This document shows positions 13,477-22,255 of a DNA stretch of 47,764 bases, piece after piece. Under the pieces are notes generated by a model. The model ran no database searches and was not told where the DNA came from. It saw only the letters and a program-made list of their open reading frames with translations. Every line of letters starts with the position of its first letter. The first letter of the stretch is position 1. Source of the stretch: Accumulibacter sp. (GTDB taxonomy: Bacteria; Pseudomonadota; Gammaproteobacteria; Burkholderiales; Rhodocyclaceae); contig NZ_JAPUVR010000107.1 of NCBI RefSeq assembly GCF_029255125.1, forward strand, positions 1 to 47,764. Reading direction: 5' to 3'. Made by a program: the position numbers and the translations under genes.

Positions 13477-14130
13477 ATGGACGATAACCAAACCAAAGAC
13501 AACACGCCGATCTTTCGTCGCCTGTACGAACGCGTTTTCCCGACGGTTGCCGACTTCTTCGGCATGCTTGCCCAGCAGAGCGCGAACGCCGCGGAAACCA
13601 CCCGCCTGCTGGTCGAGTTCATGGAAACGGCCGACCCGACGGTCAGCCAGCAGGTGCGTGCCGACGAGCACGAGGCCGACCGCGTCAAGGCAAGCAATCT
13701 GAACGTGCTGAGCGAGGCTTTCTCGACCCCGATCGACCGCGAGGATATTCACAGCGCGATCATGACGCTCGACGACATCGTCAATTACTGCAAGTCGACC
13801 GTGGTCGAGATGGACGTTCTCGGCCTTGCGCCCGACAAGCACAGTCTGGAAATGGCTTTGCACCTGCGCGAGGGGGCTGAGGCGCTGGCGCGCGGCTTTG
13901 CCCGCCTATCGACCGACCCGGCTGCTGCTGGCGGCGACGCGGCGGCGGCGCGTAAGGCGGAGAGAACGGTTGAAAAGGCTTACCGGAGAGCCATTGCCGA
14001 TCTCTTCCAGGGCGACGACTACCTGAACATGTTCAAACGGCGGGAAACCTATCGCCATCTGTCGAACGCCGCCGACCGCGTGTCCGACGCAGCGCACTCG
14101 CTCGACAACATCGTCGTCAAGCTTTGCTGA
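13477..14130 (+). CDS. DUF47 / PhoU-like phosphate transport regulator
   Basis: A 217-residue all-helical cytoplasmic protein of the DUF47 (TIGR00153, PhoU-like) family, recognised by an acidic segment near residue 70 (ADEHEADRVK), the LDDIVNY motif (about 94-100), and the repeated SNAADRVSDAAHSLDNIV near the C-terminus. These proteins are encoded beside Pit carriers and are thought to modulate them. AGGAG lies 6 bases before the ATG. The same frame stays open far upstream through pit, but that extension is a shadow. Confidence 0.93.
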   Translation: MDDNQTKDNTPIFRRLYERVFPTVADFFGMLAQQSANAAETTRLLVEFMETADPTVSQQVRADEHEADRVKASNLNVLSEAFSTPIDREDIHSAIMTLDDIVNYCKSTVVEMDVLGLAPDKHSLEMALHLREGAEALARGFARLSTDPAAAGGDAAAARKAERTVEKAYRRAIADLFQGDDYLNMFKRRETYRHLSNAADRVSDAAHSLDNIVVKLC

Positions 14131-14247
14131 TGACACGCGATAGCCAAAGCCGCAGCGCGAGCATTCGCGGCGGCGTTGGCAAGCGCGCGATGAAAGTTGC
14201 TGAGCCCGTTTTGCGCTGAGCTGACTTTGCCGTCGTCGCTCGGGTGT

Positions 14248-14288
14248 GCGGCGCGCCTTCCACCGGGATGGCGCGCCGCGCCCATTTT
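14248..14288 (+). terminator. Stem-loop after pit-DUF47
   Basis: A perfect 10-base inverted repeat, GCGGCGCGCC (14248-14257) and GGCGCGCCGC (14270-14279), with a 12-base loop, followed by GCCCATTTT. It lies between the DUF47 stop and the convergent SCO gene end, so it may stop transcription from the left. The T-run is short and offset. Confidence 0.6.
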
Positions 14289-14308
14289 GGCGGTATGCGC
14301 CAGCCAGG

Positions 14309-14929
14309 TCAGCGTGCTGGCGACTTCAGGTAGTCGCGGATTTGCGCTGCGATTTCGGTCGGTGGCGTACCGTACGTGAATTTGCGCAGGTAGCGCCCGT
14401 CGGGGCCAAGCAGGTACATTCCGGTCGTGTGGTCGACCGAATACTCGTCGGGGGCGGCGCCAGCTTGCCGCACCTTCTCGAAGCGCACCCGAAAGCTCTC
14501 GGCGGCTTTCCCGACGAGCGCGGGCGAGCCGGTCAGACCGCCAATGCGTGGGTCAAAGAACGCAACGTAGGCTCGCAGGACGCTTGCGGTATCGCGCTCC
14601 GGGTCGACGGTGACGAACAAGGCCTGTAGTCGTTCGGCGTCCTGGCCGAGAGCGTTCAGCACGACCGCCATCTGTGCCAGTGTCGTCGGGCAGATGTCCG
14701 GGCAGAAGGTGTAGCCGAAGGACAGGAGTTGCCAGCGCCCGCGGAAGTCCTCGTTGCTGACCGCGCGGCCATTGGTGTCCATCAGCAGGTAGCGACCGCT
14801 GAGCGGCGTCGCTGCAGCGGCTGGCGCGGGATCGCCGTCGTTGTCGGCGAGGGCGGTCGGTGGTGTCGCAGCGCCGATCAGCAGGGCCAGCAGACCAGCG
14901 CGAATCAGGTGATTGGGAAAGTGGTACAT
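14309..14929 (-). CDS. SCO1/SenC-family copper protein
   Basis: A 206-residue thioredoxin-fold protein with an N-terminal signal or anchor segment (about 10-28). It carries the copper-binding CPDIC motif (Cys76, Cys80) and the conserved His167 in DEYSVDHTTG. SCO proteins deliver or reduce copper for the CuA centre of cytochrome c oxidase in the periplasm. No cox genes are in the window, so this copy stands alone between two convergent or divergent neighbours. Confidence 0.94.
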   Translation of the reverse strand: MYHFPNHLIRAGLLALLIGAATPPTALADNDGDPAPAAAATPLSGRYLLMDTNGRAVSNEDFRGRWQLLSFGYTFCPDICPTTLAQMAVVLNALGQDAERLQALFVTVDPERDTASVLRAYVAFFDPRIGGLTGSPALVGKAAESFRVRFEKVRQAGAAPDEYSVDHTTGMYLLGPDGRYLRKFTYGTPPTEIAAQIRDYLKSPAR

Positions 14930-15104
14930 GCCAGGTCCGATGGCTCGTGCGAGGGTGGAGTGGCAAATTATTGCGGAGTTCGCGCCTGCCTTCGTTGATC
15001 GGGCTCAAGAATGCCAGTCGCCAGGCGTCCGGCCGCGATGGCCGACTGCCAAGCGGCGGCCGCGGAGTTGTGGTGTAGACTGCGCGCTTCGCTTCACTCG
15101 TGTC

Positions 15105-15122
15105 CCGGCAGCGGACTGCCGG
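15105..15122 (+). other. Perfect 7-bp hairpin upstream of the rRNA methyltransferase gene
   Basis: CCGGCAG (15105-15111), loop CGGA, CTGCCGG (15116-15122). It ends 16 bases before the chosen ATG and could be part of the leader RNA. No T-run follows, so it is not a typical terminator. Function unknown. Confidence 0.45.
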
Positions 15123-15138
15123 TAGTCGATTCCTCGTC

Positions 15139-16329
15139 ATGGCCCAACTTATTCTCCTGCCGGGCAAGGACCGCTCGCTCGCCCTTCACCACCCGTGGAT
15201 TTTTGCTGGCGCGGTCGATCGTCTGAGCGGCCGCGCCCGGTCTGGCGATACGGTCGAGGTGCTTGCCGCCAGCGGGCGGCCGCTGGCTCGGGCTGCGTGG
15301 AGTCCGCAGTCGAAGATTCGCGCTCGCGTGTGGACCTTCGACTCGGAGGAAAGCGTTGACGATGCCTTCTTCAAGCGTCGCGTACACGCTTGTGTCGAGC
15401 GTCGCCGAGCCATCCCGGACTTGCGCGAGGAGCAAGGCCTGCGCCTGATTCATGGCGAGTCGGATGGTCTGCCGGGGCTGATTGCCGATTGCTATGGCGA
15501 CACGGTGGTTATCCAGTTGACCGCGGCCGGTTCCGATAAATGGCGGCAAGCGATCGTCGGCGCGTTGCGCCAGGCGACCGGGTGCCAGCGCATCTACGAG
15601 CGATCCGACTCGGACGTGCGCCGCCTGGAAGGGCTCGCTCCGGTCAGCGGTTGGATTCTTGGCAGCGCGCCTGAGGAAATGCCGCATATCTCCGAGCACG
15701 GCGTGCGCATGCAAGTTGACGTGGTCAACGGTCACAAGACAGGATTCTATCTCGACCAACGCGACAATCGCCGGCTGACCCGGCAACTGGCGGGTGGACG
15801 AACGACGCTCAACTGCTTCTGCTATACCGGCGGCTTCTCGCTGCAGGCGCTGTCGGGTGGGGCAAGTTCGGTGCTTTCGATCGACTCTTCAGGTCCGGCT
15901 CTGGCCATGGCTAGAGAAAACCTGGCGCTCAATCCTCAACTTCCGGCCGAGCGGGCGGAGTGGCGCGAAGCCGATGTCTTTGCCGAGTTGCGCGGGCTGA
16001 AGAACGCCGACCGGCGCTTCGACCTCATCATTCTCGACCCACCGAAGTTCGCTCCCTCAGCTTTGCACGCAGAACGTGCCGCACGCGCCTACCGCGATAT
16101 CAACGTCTTCGCTTTCAGGCTGCTGAATCCGCGCGGCTTGCTGATGACCTATTCGTGCTCGGGCGGGATCAATAGCGAGTTGTTCAGACAGATCGTCAGC
16201 GAAGCAGCGCTCGCCGCTGGGCGCGAGGCGCGCGTTCTGCGTCGTCTCAGCGCGCCGGCCGACCATCCGGTAGCGCTCAGTTTCAGCGAGGGGGAATACT
16301 TGAAGGGTCTGCTCTGCCAGGTCGAGTAG
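15139..16329 (+). CDS. RlmI-like class I SAM-dependent rRNA methyltransferase
   Basis: A 396-residue protein with an N-terminal PUA-like domain (about 1-75; LHHPWIFAGAV), a linker domain, and a C-terminal Rossmann methyltransferase (about 205-396). Visible motifs are NCFCYTGGFSLQAL (SAM binding) and LDPPKFAPS (catalytic loop). This matches the RlmI/YccW family, which makes 5-methylcytosine at 23S rRNA position 1962 in E. coli; the exact target here is inferred. I chose the ATG before AQLILLPGKD because the family begins there; an upstream frame adds 13 residues. The 3' end overlaps the convergent msrA by 47 bases. Confidence 0.9.
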   Translation: MAQLILLPGKDRSLALHHPWIFAGAVDRLSGRARSGDTVEVLAASGRPLARAAWSPQSKIRARVWTFDSEESVDDAFFKRRVHACVERRRAIPDLREEQGLRLIHGESDGLPGLIADCYGDTVVIQLTAAGSDKWRQAIVGALRQATGCQRIYERSDSDVRRLEGLAPVSGWILGSAPEEMPHISEHGVRMQVDVVNGHKTGFYLDQRDNRRLTRQLAGGRTTLNCFCYTGGFSLQALSGGASSVLSIDSSGPALAMARENLALNPQLPAERAEWREADVFAELRGLKNADRRFDLIILDPPKFAPSALHAERAARAYRDINVFAFRLLNPRGLLMTYSCSGGINSELFRQIVSEAALAAGREARVLRRLSAPADHPVALSFSEGEYLKGLLCQVE

Positions 16330-16987
16330 GCTCCGTGGCCGGACTGTCGGTGGTCTCCGACCAGCGCGTCGATGCTTGGTCGTCGCCCCAGATTTCCTGC
16401 ACGCGTGCGTCGCGTCCGCAAGCATAGCGGTAGTAGGCGTAACGGAGCGGGTTCTTCCGGTAGTAGTCCTGGTGGTATTCCTCGGCCCGGAAGAAGCGCG
16501 ACGCCGGGCGAATCTCGGTGACGATGCGCGGCAGACGGCCGCTCGCCAGCAATGCATCGCGCGAAGCCTCGGCCAACTGCTTTTCGTTTTCGTCTTGCCA
16601 GTAGATTCCGCTGCGGTACTGGCTGCCGATGTCGCAAAACTGTCGGTCAGCAACCGTCGGATCGATGTGACGCCAGAAATGATCGAGCAGTTGGGCGTAG
16701 CTCAGGCGTTGCGGGTCGTAGGTAACGCGTACGGCTTCGGTGTGGCCGGTAATCCCTAGCCCAACCAGCGCATAGCTCGGATTGGCCAGGTAGCCGCCGG
16801 TGTAACCGGATTCGGCAGCGATCACCCCCGGCAGTTGCTCGAAGTCTGCTTCCAGGCACCAAAAGCAGCCGCCGGCGAAAATCGCTGTCTTTCCTTCGCT
16901 GGCGCTGCCGGCGGGGTGCTCGGCCGGCTTGGGTGCGCAGCCGAGCAGGCCGCAAATCAGCAAGCTGGCGAGCAGCGCTGGCTTCAT
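16283..16987 (-). CDS. msrA: Peptide methionine-S-sulfoxide reductase, lipoprotein form
   Basis: A 234-residue MsrA with a lipoprotein signal peptide (LLGC, Cys17), so it is probably anchored in the envelope. The catalytic motif GGCFWC (nucleophile Cys41) is intact, as is GSQYRSGIY and the EEYHQDYY segment. About 40 residues follow the enzyme core, and the last 16 are encoded in DNA that is also the 3' end of the convergent methyltransferase gene. It starts with an ATGA overlap on msrB, so the two are translated together. It repairs S-form methionine sulfoxide in exported proteins. Confidence 0.95.
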   Translation of the reverse strand: MKPALLASLLICGLLGCAPKPAEHPAGSASEGKTAIFAGGCFWCLEADFEQLPGVIAAESGYTGGYLANPSYALVGLGITGHTEAVRVTYDPQRLSYAQLLDHFWRHIDPTVADRQFCDIGSQYRSGIYWQDENEKQLAEASRDALLASGRLPRIVTEIRPASRFFRAEEYHQDYYRKNPLRYAYYRYACGRDARVQEIWGDDQASTRWSETTDSPATEPTRPGRADPSSIPPR

Positions 16988-17493
16988 GTGCGCAGGGGCG
17001 GCAGTGGCTCGCCGCTGGGAATGAACTGCAGCGCTACGCCGTTGTTGCAGTAACGCTTTCCGGTCGGCTTGGGGCCGTCGTTGAAGACGTGTCCCTGATG
17101 CCCGCTACAACGTGCGCAGTGGTACTCGGTACGCGGATAGATCAGCTTGAAGTCGGTCTTCGTCGCGATCGCTCCTGGCAAGGCTTGCCAGAAGCTCGGC
17201 CAGCCGGTTCCGCTGTCGTACTTCATGGCGCTGTCGAACAGCGGCTGGAAACAGGCGGCACAAATGAAGGTGCCAGCACGCTTTTCGTCGTTCAGTGGAC
17301 TGCTGCCTGCGCGCTCTGTGTCGTCCTCAAACAGCACTCGGTAGGCGGCAAGCGGTAGCAACGCGGCCCATTCGCTCTTCGTTTTCTGCAGTGGACGGGA
17401 AGCCCCGCTGGCTGCCCCACCGCTACCCGGGGCCGCCGGCAGGACGAAAGCTGAGAGGCAGCCGAGCCACTTGAGCGTTTGACGACGGTTCAT
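16984..17493 (-). CDS. msrB: Peptide methionine-R-sulfoxide reductase, Tat-exported
   Basis: A 169-residue MsrB. The start is the ATG with GAGGAGA 5 bases upstream; it gives a twin-arginine signal peptide (NRRQTLKWLG, then a hydrophobic stretch ending near 27), meaning export folded. Zinc ligands are the CAAC and CARC pairs, with GTGWPSFW and the catalytic Cys in RYCNNG. It repairs the R-form of methionine sulfoxide and pairs with the lipoprotein MsrA downstream. Export by Tat would fit insertion of the zinc before transport (inference). Confidence 0.94.
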   Translation of the reverse strand: MNRRQTLKWLGCLSAFVLPAAPGSGGAASGASRPLQKTKSEWAALLPLAAYRVLFEDDTERAGSSPLNDEKRAGTFICAACFQPLFDSAMKYDSGTGWPSFWQALPGAIATKTDFKLIYPRTEYHCARCSGHQGHVFNDGPKPTGKRYCNNGVALQFIPSGEPLPPLRT

Positions 17494-17918
17494 GATCTTC
17501 TCCTCGGGAAAGCAAATGACAGGCATATGGCAAGTACGTGGCGGGTAGGCAGACTGGGCAGAGACCTCGGTGTAGGACACTCGTTCGCAGCAAACGTTGA
17601 TCTGCTCGTTGGTCGTACGCCAGGCAGAAAAACTTACGCGGCCGGCAGACTGGACACGCTGGTTTGCTCAGGCGGCGTCGACCTCCATGAGCCGTTTGCC
17701 GTTGTCTCAGACGAAGTTCAGTCGGCTGCGATCGTCGCTTACGGCGGGCGAGCGCGGTAGATCTGGTGCGAGCTGGGCGGCCGGCAGCCGGCTTGCAGAA
17801 GGTCAACACAGGCGCATGTGACAGAATGCATGAAACCGCCAAGTTGGAAATTGCAGTGGGTTCGACGATGTGTTACAAGTCAAGTTTATCGCTCAATCAT
17901 CTGCAGTTTTTATCGCCC
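17494..17918 (+). other. Intergenic region between msrBA and the STAS gene
   Basis: About 425 bases between two divergent genes. Short open frames exist on both strands, but none has a convincing ribosome binding site or a recognisable product. It must hold promoters for both sides; I could not pick a clear pair of hexamers. The last 80 bases (from about 17830) are less GC-rich than the surroundings. Confidence 0.5.
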
Positions 17919-19154
17919 ATGGTCTTTTCGTTCTTCAAGAAGCAGAAACCGCCGGAGAGAAAGATGATCAGCCGGCCGGCCGCCATTCCGCGCCCGAAGG
18001 AGGACCAGCGCCTTGGCACGGTTGCTCCTTTGGTCGGAAACGGACCGATCAGCCCATCGTCCGAGCTCGTTGGTTCGGATCTGACGTATCCGTCGGCGAT
18101 CGCCAGCGAGAGCAAGGCGGCTGAACCGAGTGCGTTCGAGTTCAGCGAGACGGCGCCCGAGTTTCAGATCGAGGCGGAGGTTGATCCGGTAGACGCCGAG
18201 GCTGAAGAAGCGGCGATGCTGTATGCCAACGGGCAGGACAGCGCCGTGCGCGCTTTGCTCGAGCAGTCGACGCGGAGCTACCGCTCGGCCAAGGGCGAGC
18301 GTTTGTGGTTGATGTTGTTCGACCTTTACCGGTTGAGCGGTCAAAAGGCTCCGTTTGAGGCGCTTGAGGTCGAGTATGCCGAGTTCTTCGAAAAGTCGCC
18401 ACCGATTTGGCGGGACGCCGCGGTAAGCTCGGTATCTTCGCCTGCGATGCCGACGGTTCTCTTCAAGGGCGATCTCGTGGCCGACAACGTTGCGGCTTTC
18501 GATGCCGTGCGCGTCGCGGTCGAACGGAATCCGCATGTTCGTCTTGACCTGTCGAACGTCCGCGGGGTCGACGGCGCCGGTTGCGAGCGGCTGCTGGATC
18601 TGTTGCTGAAGGCGCGGCGAAGCAAGCGCCAGGTCGAACTGCTGGGACGGGACCAGGTCGGCATGCTGCTTGACCGCCGCATCGTTGCTGGGCAGGCAAG
18701 CGACAAAGGGTGCTGGCTTCTGAAGCTGGAGATTTGTCAGTTGCGCGGCCAGTTGGCGGCATTCGAGGAGTTGGCCATCGACTATGCAGTGACCTTCGAG
18801 ATTTCGCCGCCGTCCTGGGAAGCGGATCGTGTGGCCAACCCGGGACCTGCGCCGCTCGTGCTCGCACCCGTCGACCACCTGCAAGAGGAGACCTACTTTC
18901 TCCGGGGCGATTTGAAAGCGGCGCGTTTTTCCGATCTGCTGGCCTACGCGAAGACCAACGATCCGGTGCTGATCGACTGTGCCGCCGTTACTCGCATGGA
19001 TTTTCTCAGTGCCGGGGCGCTACTCAATGTGCTGACGATCGTCAAGCGAACCGGGCGTCAGGTCGTGTTCCGCCATCCGAATTACCTGCTGGCCGAACTG
19101 TTTCGTGTCGTTGGGCTGAAGAACGTGGCGGACATCGTCCTGCCGAGAAACTAG
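17919..19154 (+). CDS. Duplicated helical-repeat/STAS-domain protein, upstream of hslVU
   Basis: A 411-residue cytoplasmic protein. After a basic start and a low-complexity acidic region (about 20-95), the protein repeats one plan twice: a helical TPR-like segment (about 97-164, then 265-300) and a STAS domain (about 178-255, then 325-411). The helical units are clearly related (YRLSGQKAPFEALEVEYAEF versus CQLRGQLAAFEELAIDYAVT), and each ends SPPIW or SPPSW. The second STAS domain has the usual MDFLSAGALLN segment. STAS domains bind nucleotides or partner proteins in regulators. hslV follows after about 21 bases, so coexpression is likely. Start choice is uncertain because no good Shine-Dalgarno is seen. 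Confidence 0.8.
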   Translation: MVFSFFKKQKPPERKMISRPAAIPRPKEDQRLGTVAPLVGNGPISPSSELVGSDLTYPSAIASESKAAEPSAFEFSETAPEFQIEAEVDPVDAEAEEAAMLYANGQDSAVRALLEQSTRSYRSAKGERLWLMLFDLYRLSGQKAPFEALEVEYAEFFEKSPPIWRDAAVSSVSSPAMPTVLFKGDLVADNVAAFDAVRVAVERNPHVRLDLSNVRGVDGAGCERLLDLLLKARRSKRQVELLGRDQVGMLLDRRIVAGQASDKGCWLLKLEICQLRGQLAAFEELAIDYAVTFEISPPSWEADRVANPGPAPLVLAPVDHLQEETYFLRGDLKAARFSDLLAYAKTNDPVLIDCAAVTRMDFLSAGALLNVLTIVKRTGRQVVFRHPNYLLAELFRVVGLKNVADIVLPRN

Positions 19155-19175
19155 ACCAGAAAGCGGGTGGTGGCG

Positions 19176-19712
19176 ATGGAGCAGTACCACGGAACGACGA
19201 TCTTGTGCGTGCGCCGCGGCAATCGCGTTGCCATGGGGGGCGATGGGCAGGTGACCCTCGGCAATATTGTGATCAAGGCGAGCGCGCGCAAGGTGCGGCG
19301 AATCTATAACGGGCGTATCCTTGCGGGTTTTGCCGGGGGGACGGCCGACGCTTTCACCCTGTTCGAGCGTTTTGAGGCCAAGCTCGACAAGCACCAGGGC
19401 AATCTTCTGCGCTGCGCAGTTGAATTGGCCAAGGACTGGCGCAGCGACCGTGCCTTGCGCCGGCTCGAGGCCATGCTGGCGGTGGCCGACCGCGAGAATT
19501 CCTTGATCGTCACCGGCAATGGTGATGTCGTCGAGCCCGAGCACGGCATCGTCGCCATCGGTTCGGGCGGCGCTTTTGCGCAGGCGGCGGCGCGCGCGCT
19601 ACTCGACAACAGCGATCTCGAACCACTCGAAATCGTCCGCAAGTCGCTACAGATCGCTGGCGATTTGTGCATCTATACAAATCAGAACTTCACGCTCGAG
19701 GCGCTGGACTAA
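19176..19712 (+). CDS. hslV: ATP-dependent protease subunit HslV
   Basis: A 178-residue peptidase subunit. It begins [15 protein letters not shown], so the N-terminal extension must be removed to expose the catalytic Thr of the TTI motif, as in other betaproteobacterial HslV. Family signatures are [27 protein letters not shown] and [16 protein letters not shown]. It forms a dodecamer that works with HslU to degrade misfolded proteins in the cytoplasm. GTG codons just upstream are possible alternative starts; the ATG fits the family best. Confidence 0.96.
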   Translation: MEQYHGTTILCVRRGNRVAMGGDGQVTLGNIVIKASARKVRRIYNGRILAGFAGGTADAFTLFERFEAKLDKHQGNLLRCAVELAKDWRSDRALRRLEAMLAVADRENSLIVTGNGDVVEPEHGIVAIGSGGAFAQAAARALLDNSDLEPLEIVRKSLQIAGDLCIYTNQNFTLEALD

Positions 19713-19714
19713 GC

Positions 19715-21049
19715 ATGTCTTCGATGACCCCGCAGGAGATCGTTCACGAACTCGACAAACACATTGTCGGTCAGGCGAAGGCCAAGAAGGCAGTAGCGAT
19801 CGCCTTGCGCAACCGCTGGCGGCGGTCGCTGGTGGGTGAACCGTTGCGCCAGGAGATTACGCCGAAGAACATTCTGATGATTGGGCCGACCGGCGTTGGC
19901 AAGACCGAGATCGCCCGTCGCTTGGCGCGTTTGGCGGGTGCACCTTTCATCAAGGTCGAGGCGACCAAGTTTACCGAGGTCGGCTATGTCGGCCGCGATG
20001 TCGAGACGATCATCCGGGATCTGGTCGAGATCGCGGTCAAGACCGGCCGCGAGCGGGCAATGAAAGGCGTTCGTGGGCGTGCCGAGGACGCTGCCGAGGA
20101 TCGCATTCTGGATGCACTTCTGCCTACCGCGCGGGGCAGTTTTTTCAGTGATGCGCAAGCGGCGGAGGACGGGACGACGCGCCAGAAATTTCGCAAGAAG
20201 TTGCGCGAAGGCGAACTCGACGAGAAGGAGATCGAGATCGATGTCGCCGCTCCGTCGATGCAGGCGGAAATCTTCGCGCCTCCCGGGATGGAGGAGTTGA
20301 CCGCACAGATTCAGGGCATGTTCCAGAACATGGGCAGCGGGCGGAAGAAGGCGCGCAAATTGAAGATTGCCGATGCACGCCGGCTGCTGATCGATGAGGA
20401 AGCGGCAAGGTTGGTCAACGACGAAGAAGTCAAGCTGGAATCTGTGCGCAATGTGGAACAGAACGGGATCGTTTTTCTTGACGAGATCGACAAGATTGCA
20501 TCACGCAGCGATACGCACGGGGTAGACGTCTCGCGTCAGGGTGTACAGCGGGATCTCCTGCCGTTGGTTGAGGGCACGACCGTGTCCACCAAGTACGGCA
20601 TGATTCGCACCGACCACATTCTGTTCATTGCCAGTGGAGCTTTTCATCTGGCCAAGCCTTCGGACTTGATTCCCGAGTTGCAGGGGCGGTTTCCGATACG
20701 CGTGGAGCTCGATTCATTGTCGGTTGCCGATTTCGAGCGCATTCTGACCCAGACCGATGCCTGTTTGACTCGACAATACGAGGCGCTGCTGAGTACTGAG
20801 GGTTTGCGCCTGGAGTTTGCTACCGACGGAATCAAGCGTCTGGCCGAGATTGCCTGGTCGGTCAACGAACGAACCGAAAACATCGGCGCCCGCCGCCTGT
20901 ATACGGTGATGGAGCGCTTGCTTGAGGAACTGTCGTTCTCCGCTGGCAGTTCCGCTGCGACGACAAGCGTTGCCATCGACGCGGCGTATGTCGACGACCG
21001 CCTGGCTGATCTGGCCAGAAACGACGACCTGTCGCGTTACGTCCTGTAG
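19715..21049 (+). CDS. hslU: ATP-dependent protease ATPase subunit HslU
   Basis: A 444-residue AAA+ unfoldase, equal to the usual length. It has a Walker A motif GPTGVGKT (57-64), an intermediate I domain (about 110-240), Walker B IVFLDEID, and a C-terminal arginine-containing sensor region ([16 protein letters not shown]). It ends with the typical hydrophobic tail (SRYVL) that docks into HslV. The start lies 2 bases after the hslV stop. The Shine-Dalgarno would lie within the end of hslV. Confidence 0.97.
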   Translation: MSSMTPQEIVHELDKHIVGQAKAKKAVAIALRNRWRRSLVGEPLRQEITPKNILMIGPTGVGKTEIARRLARLAGAPFIKVEATKFTEVGYVGRDVETIIRDLVEIAVKTGRERAMKGVRGRAEDAAEDRILDALLPTARGSFFSDAQAAEDGTTRQKFRKKLREGELDEKEIEIDVAAPSMQAEIFAPPGMEELTAQIQGMFQNMGSGRKKARKLKIADARRLLIDEEAARLVNDEEVKLESVRNVEQNGIVFLDEIDKIASRSDTHGVDVSRQGVQRDLLPLVEGTTVSTKYGMIRTDHILFIASGAFHLAKPSDLIPELQGRFPIRVELDSLSVADFERILTQTDACLTRQYEALLSTEGLRLEFATDGIKRLAEIAWSVNERTENIGARRLYTVMERLLEELSFSAGSSAATTSVAIDAAYVDDRLADLARNDDLSRYVL

Positions 21050-21068
21050 CCTCGCGAGAAGTCGCTCC

Positions 21069-21124
21069 TCCGCCGCTTGGCGCGCGACTGCGCGAACACG
21101 CCGTTGTCTGGCGCGTGCGGCGGA
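21069..21124 (+). other. Long stem-loop after hslU
   Basis: TCCGCCGC (21069-21076) pairs perfectly with GCGGCGGA (21117-21124), with additional GC-rich pairing possible inside the 40-base loop. It lies between the convergent ends of hslU and the DUF3395 gene. No T-run follows, so a terminator role is only possible. Confidence 0.35.
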
Positions 21125-21149
21125 AGGCCAGGGCGGGCGCTTGCGCGCT

Positions 21150-22130
21150 CTAAGGCAGCATCAGCTGTTCGTTCTCATAGACCTTGACCTCACGCTGCCC
21201 ATGGCCCCCGACGTAGTACGTCACCCAGAGGATTTTCGGCCGGCCGACGGCCGGATCGGAGCCCATCGTGCGGTTGTCCACCCGGATCGAGATTCGACCA
21301 TCGCGCACCATCGAGCGCAGGCGCGAGGTGACGTCTAGGCGGTTGTGCCCCTCGCCATACTGAGCGCTGACGATTCTGACGCCGCCCGGCGGCGCTTCGC
21401 TACCGCTGTCGTGACCCCAGCCGCCACTCCAGTTGCCCTGGCCCCAGTTGCCGCCGCTCCAGCCGGTGAACAGCGCGCCGTCCACCATCTGTTCCTCGCC
21501 GTATTCGAACGTACGAGTCGCGCCGTTGGGTCCGCGGGCATAAATGCGTAGCGTCTTGACCACACCCGGATCCGGATCCCGGCCGAAGAGCTTGTTGGTG
21601 ACCCGGAACGCATTGTCCTGCCGGGCGAGCTCGCGGAGCTGCTGCGTCACGTCCATATTGCGGTAGCCGGTACCGTAGCGTGCCTGCAGGATTTGCCAGC
21701 GCCCGCGGTCGCCATGGTCGTCTTCGGGCGCATTGCCCCAGCCGCCTTCCCAGCCGCCCTGGCCCCAGTTGCCACTGCTCCAACTGGTGAACTGGTTGCC
21801 GTCGACGATGTCGTCCTCGATATACTCGAACGTTCGCGTCGAGCCGCTCGGGCCGCGCGCGTAGATGCGCAGCGTCTTGACAACGCCCGGGTCGGGGTCG
21901 TTCTGAAACGTCTTGTTGCTGACGCGGAAGGTCGTGTCCTGACGCGCCAGGTCACGCAGTCGTTGTGTTACATCCAGGCTGTGCTCGGCGGTACCATAGC
22001 GTGCCTGCAGGATCTGCCATTGACCGCGGTCACCACCGTATTGCGACCAGGCGGCGGTGGAGAGTAGCAGGCAGATGAAGAAGGTGGCGAGATACGGCAC
22101 GATCCCGGCGGGAAAACGCGTTGCAGGCAT
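21150..22130 (-). CDS. Exported protein with three DUF3395-like repeats
   Basis: A 326-residue protein with a signal peptide (cut likely after TAAWS, about 29). Three related units follow at about 38-114, 145-221 and 251-326. Each opens with a QARYG or SAQYG motif, continues with DVT-RLR, and has DPDPGVVKTLRIYARGP or the shorter third version ending YENEQLMLP. This is the pattern of DUF3395. Units 1 and 2 are nearly identical in layout; unit 3 is more diverged. The links are Gly/Trp-rich (NWGQGGWEGGWG and NWGQGNWSGGWG). AAGGAG precedes the ATG by 11 bases. Function unknown; a surface or periplasmic binding role is a guess. Confidence 0.8.
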   Translation of the reverse strand: MPATRFPAGIVPYLATFFICLLLSTAAWSQYGGDRGQWQILQARYGTAEHSLDVTQRLRDLARQDTTFRVSNKTFQNDPDPGVVKTLRIYARGPSGSTRTFEYIEDDIVDGNQFTSWSSGNWGQGGWEGGWGNAPEDDHGDRGRWQILQARYGTGYRNMDVTQQLRELARQDNAFRVTNKLFGRDPDPGVVKTLRIYARGPNGATRTFEYGEEQMVDGALFTGWSGGNWGQGNWSGGWGHDSGSEAPPGGVRIVSAQYGEGHNRLDVTSRLRSMVRDGRISIRVDNRTMGSDPAVGRPKILWVTYYVGGHGQREVKVYENEQLMLP

Positions 22131-22255
22131 GGGCAGAACACTCCTTTCACCAGAAGAAGGGGGGTTTGCTGCGAGACAGGGTTTGTGGCGCGCAGGCGGC
22201 GATCGCCAGGGATCGGGCCAGGTGGCGGAGCTCTTGCCAGTGCGCACGCTTACCT

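Noticed and set aside
17479-17760. 93-codon plus-strand frame between msrB and the STAS gene.
   Set aside because: It starts inside msrB, lacks a clear ribosome binding site and shows no family motif.
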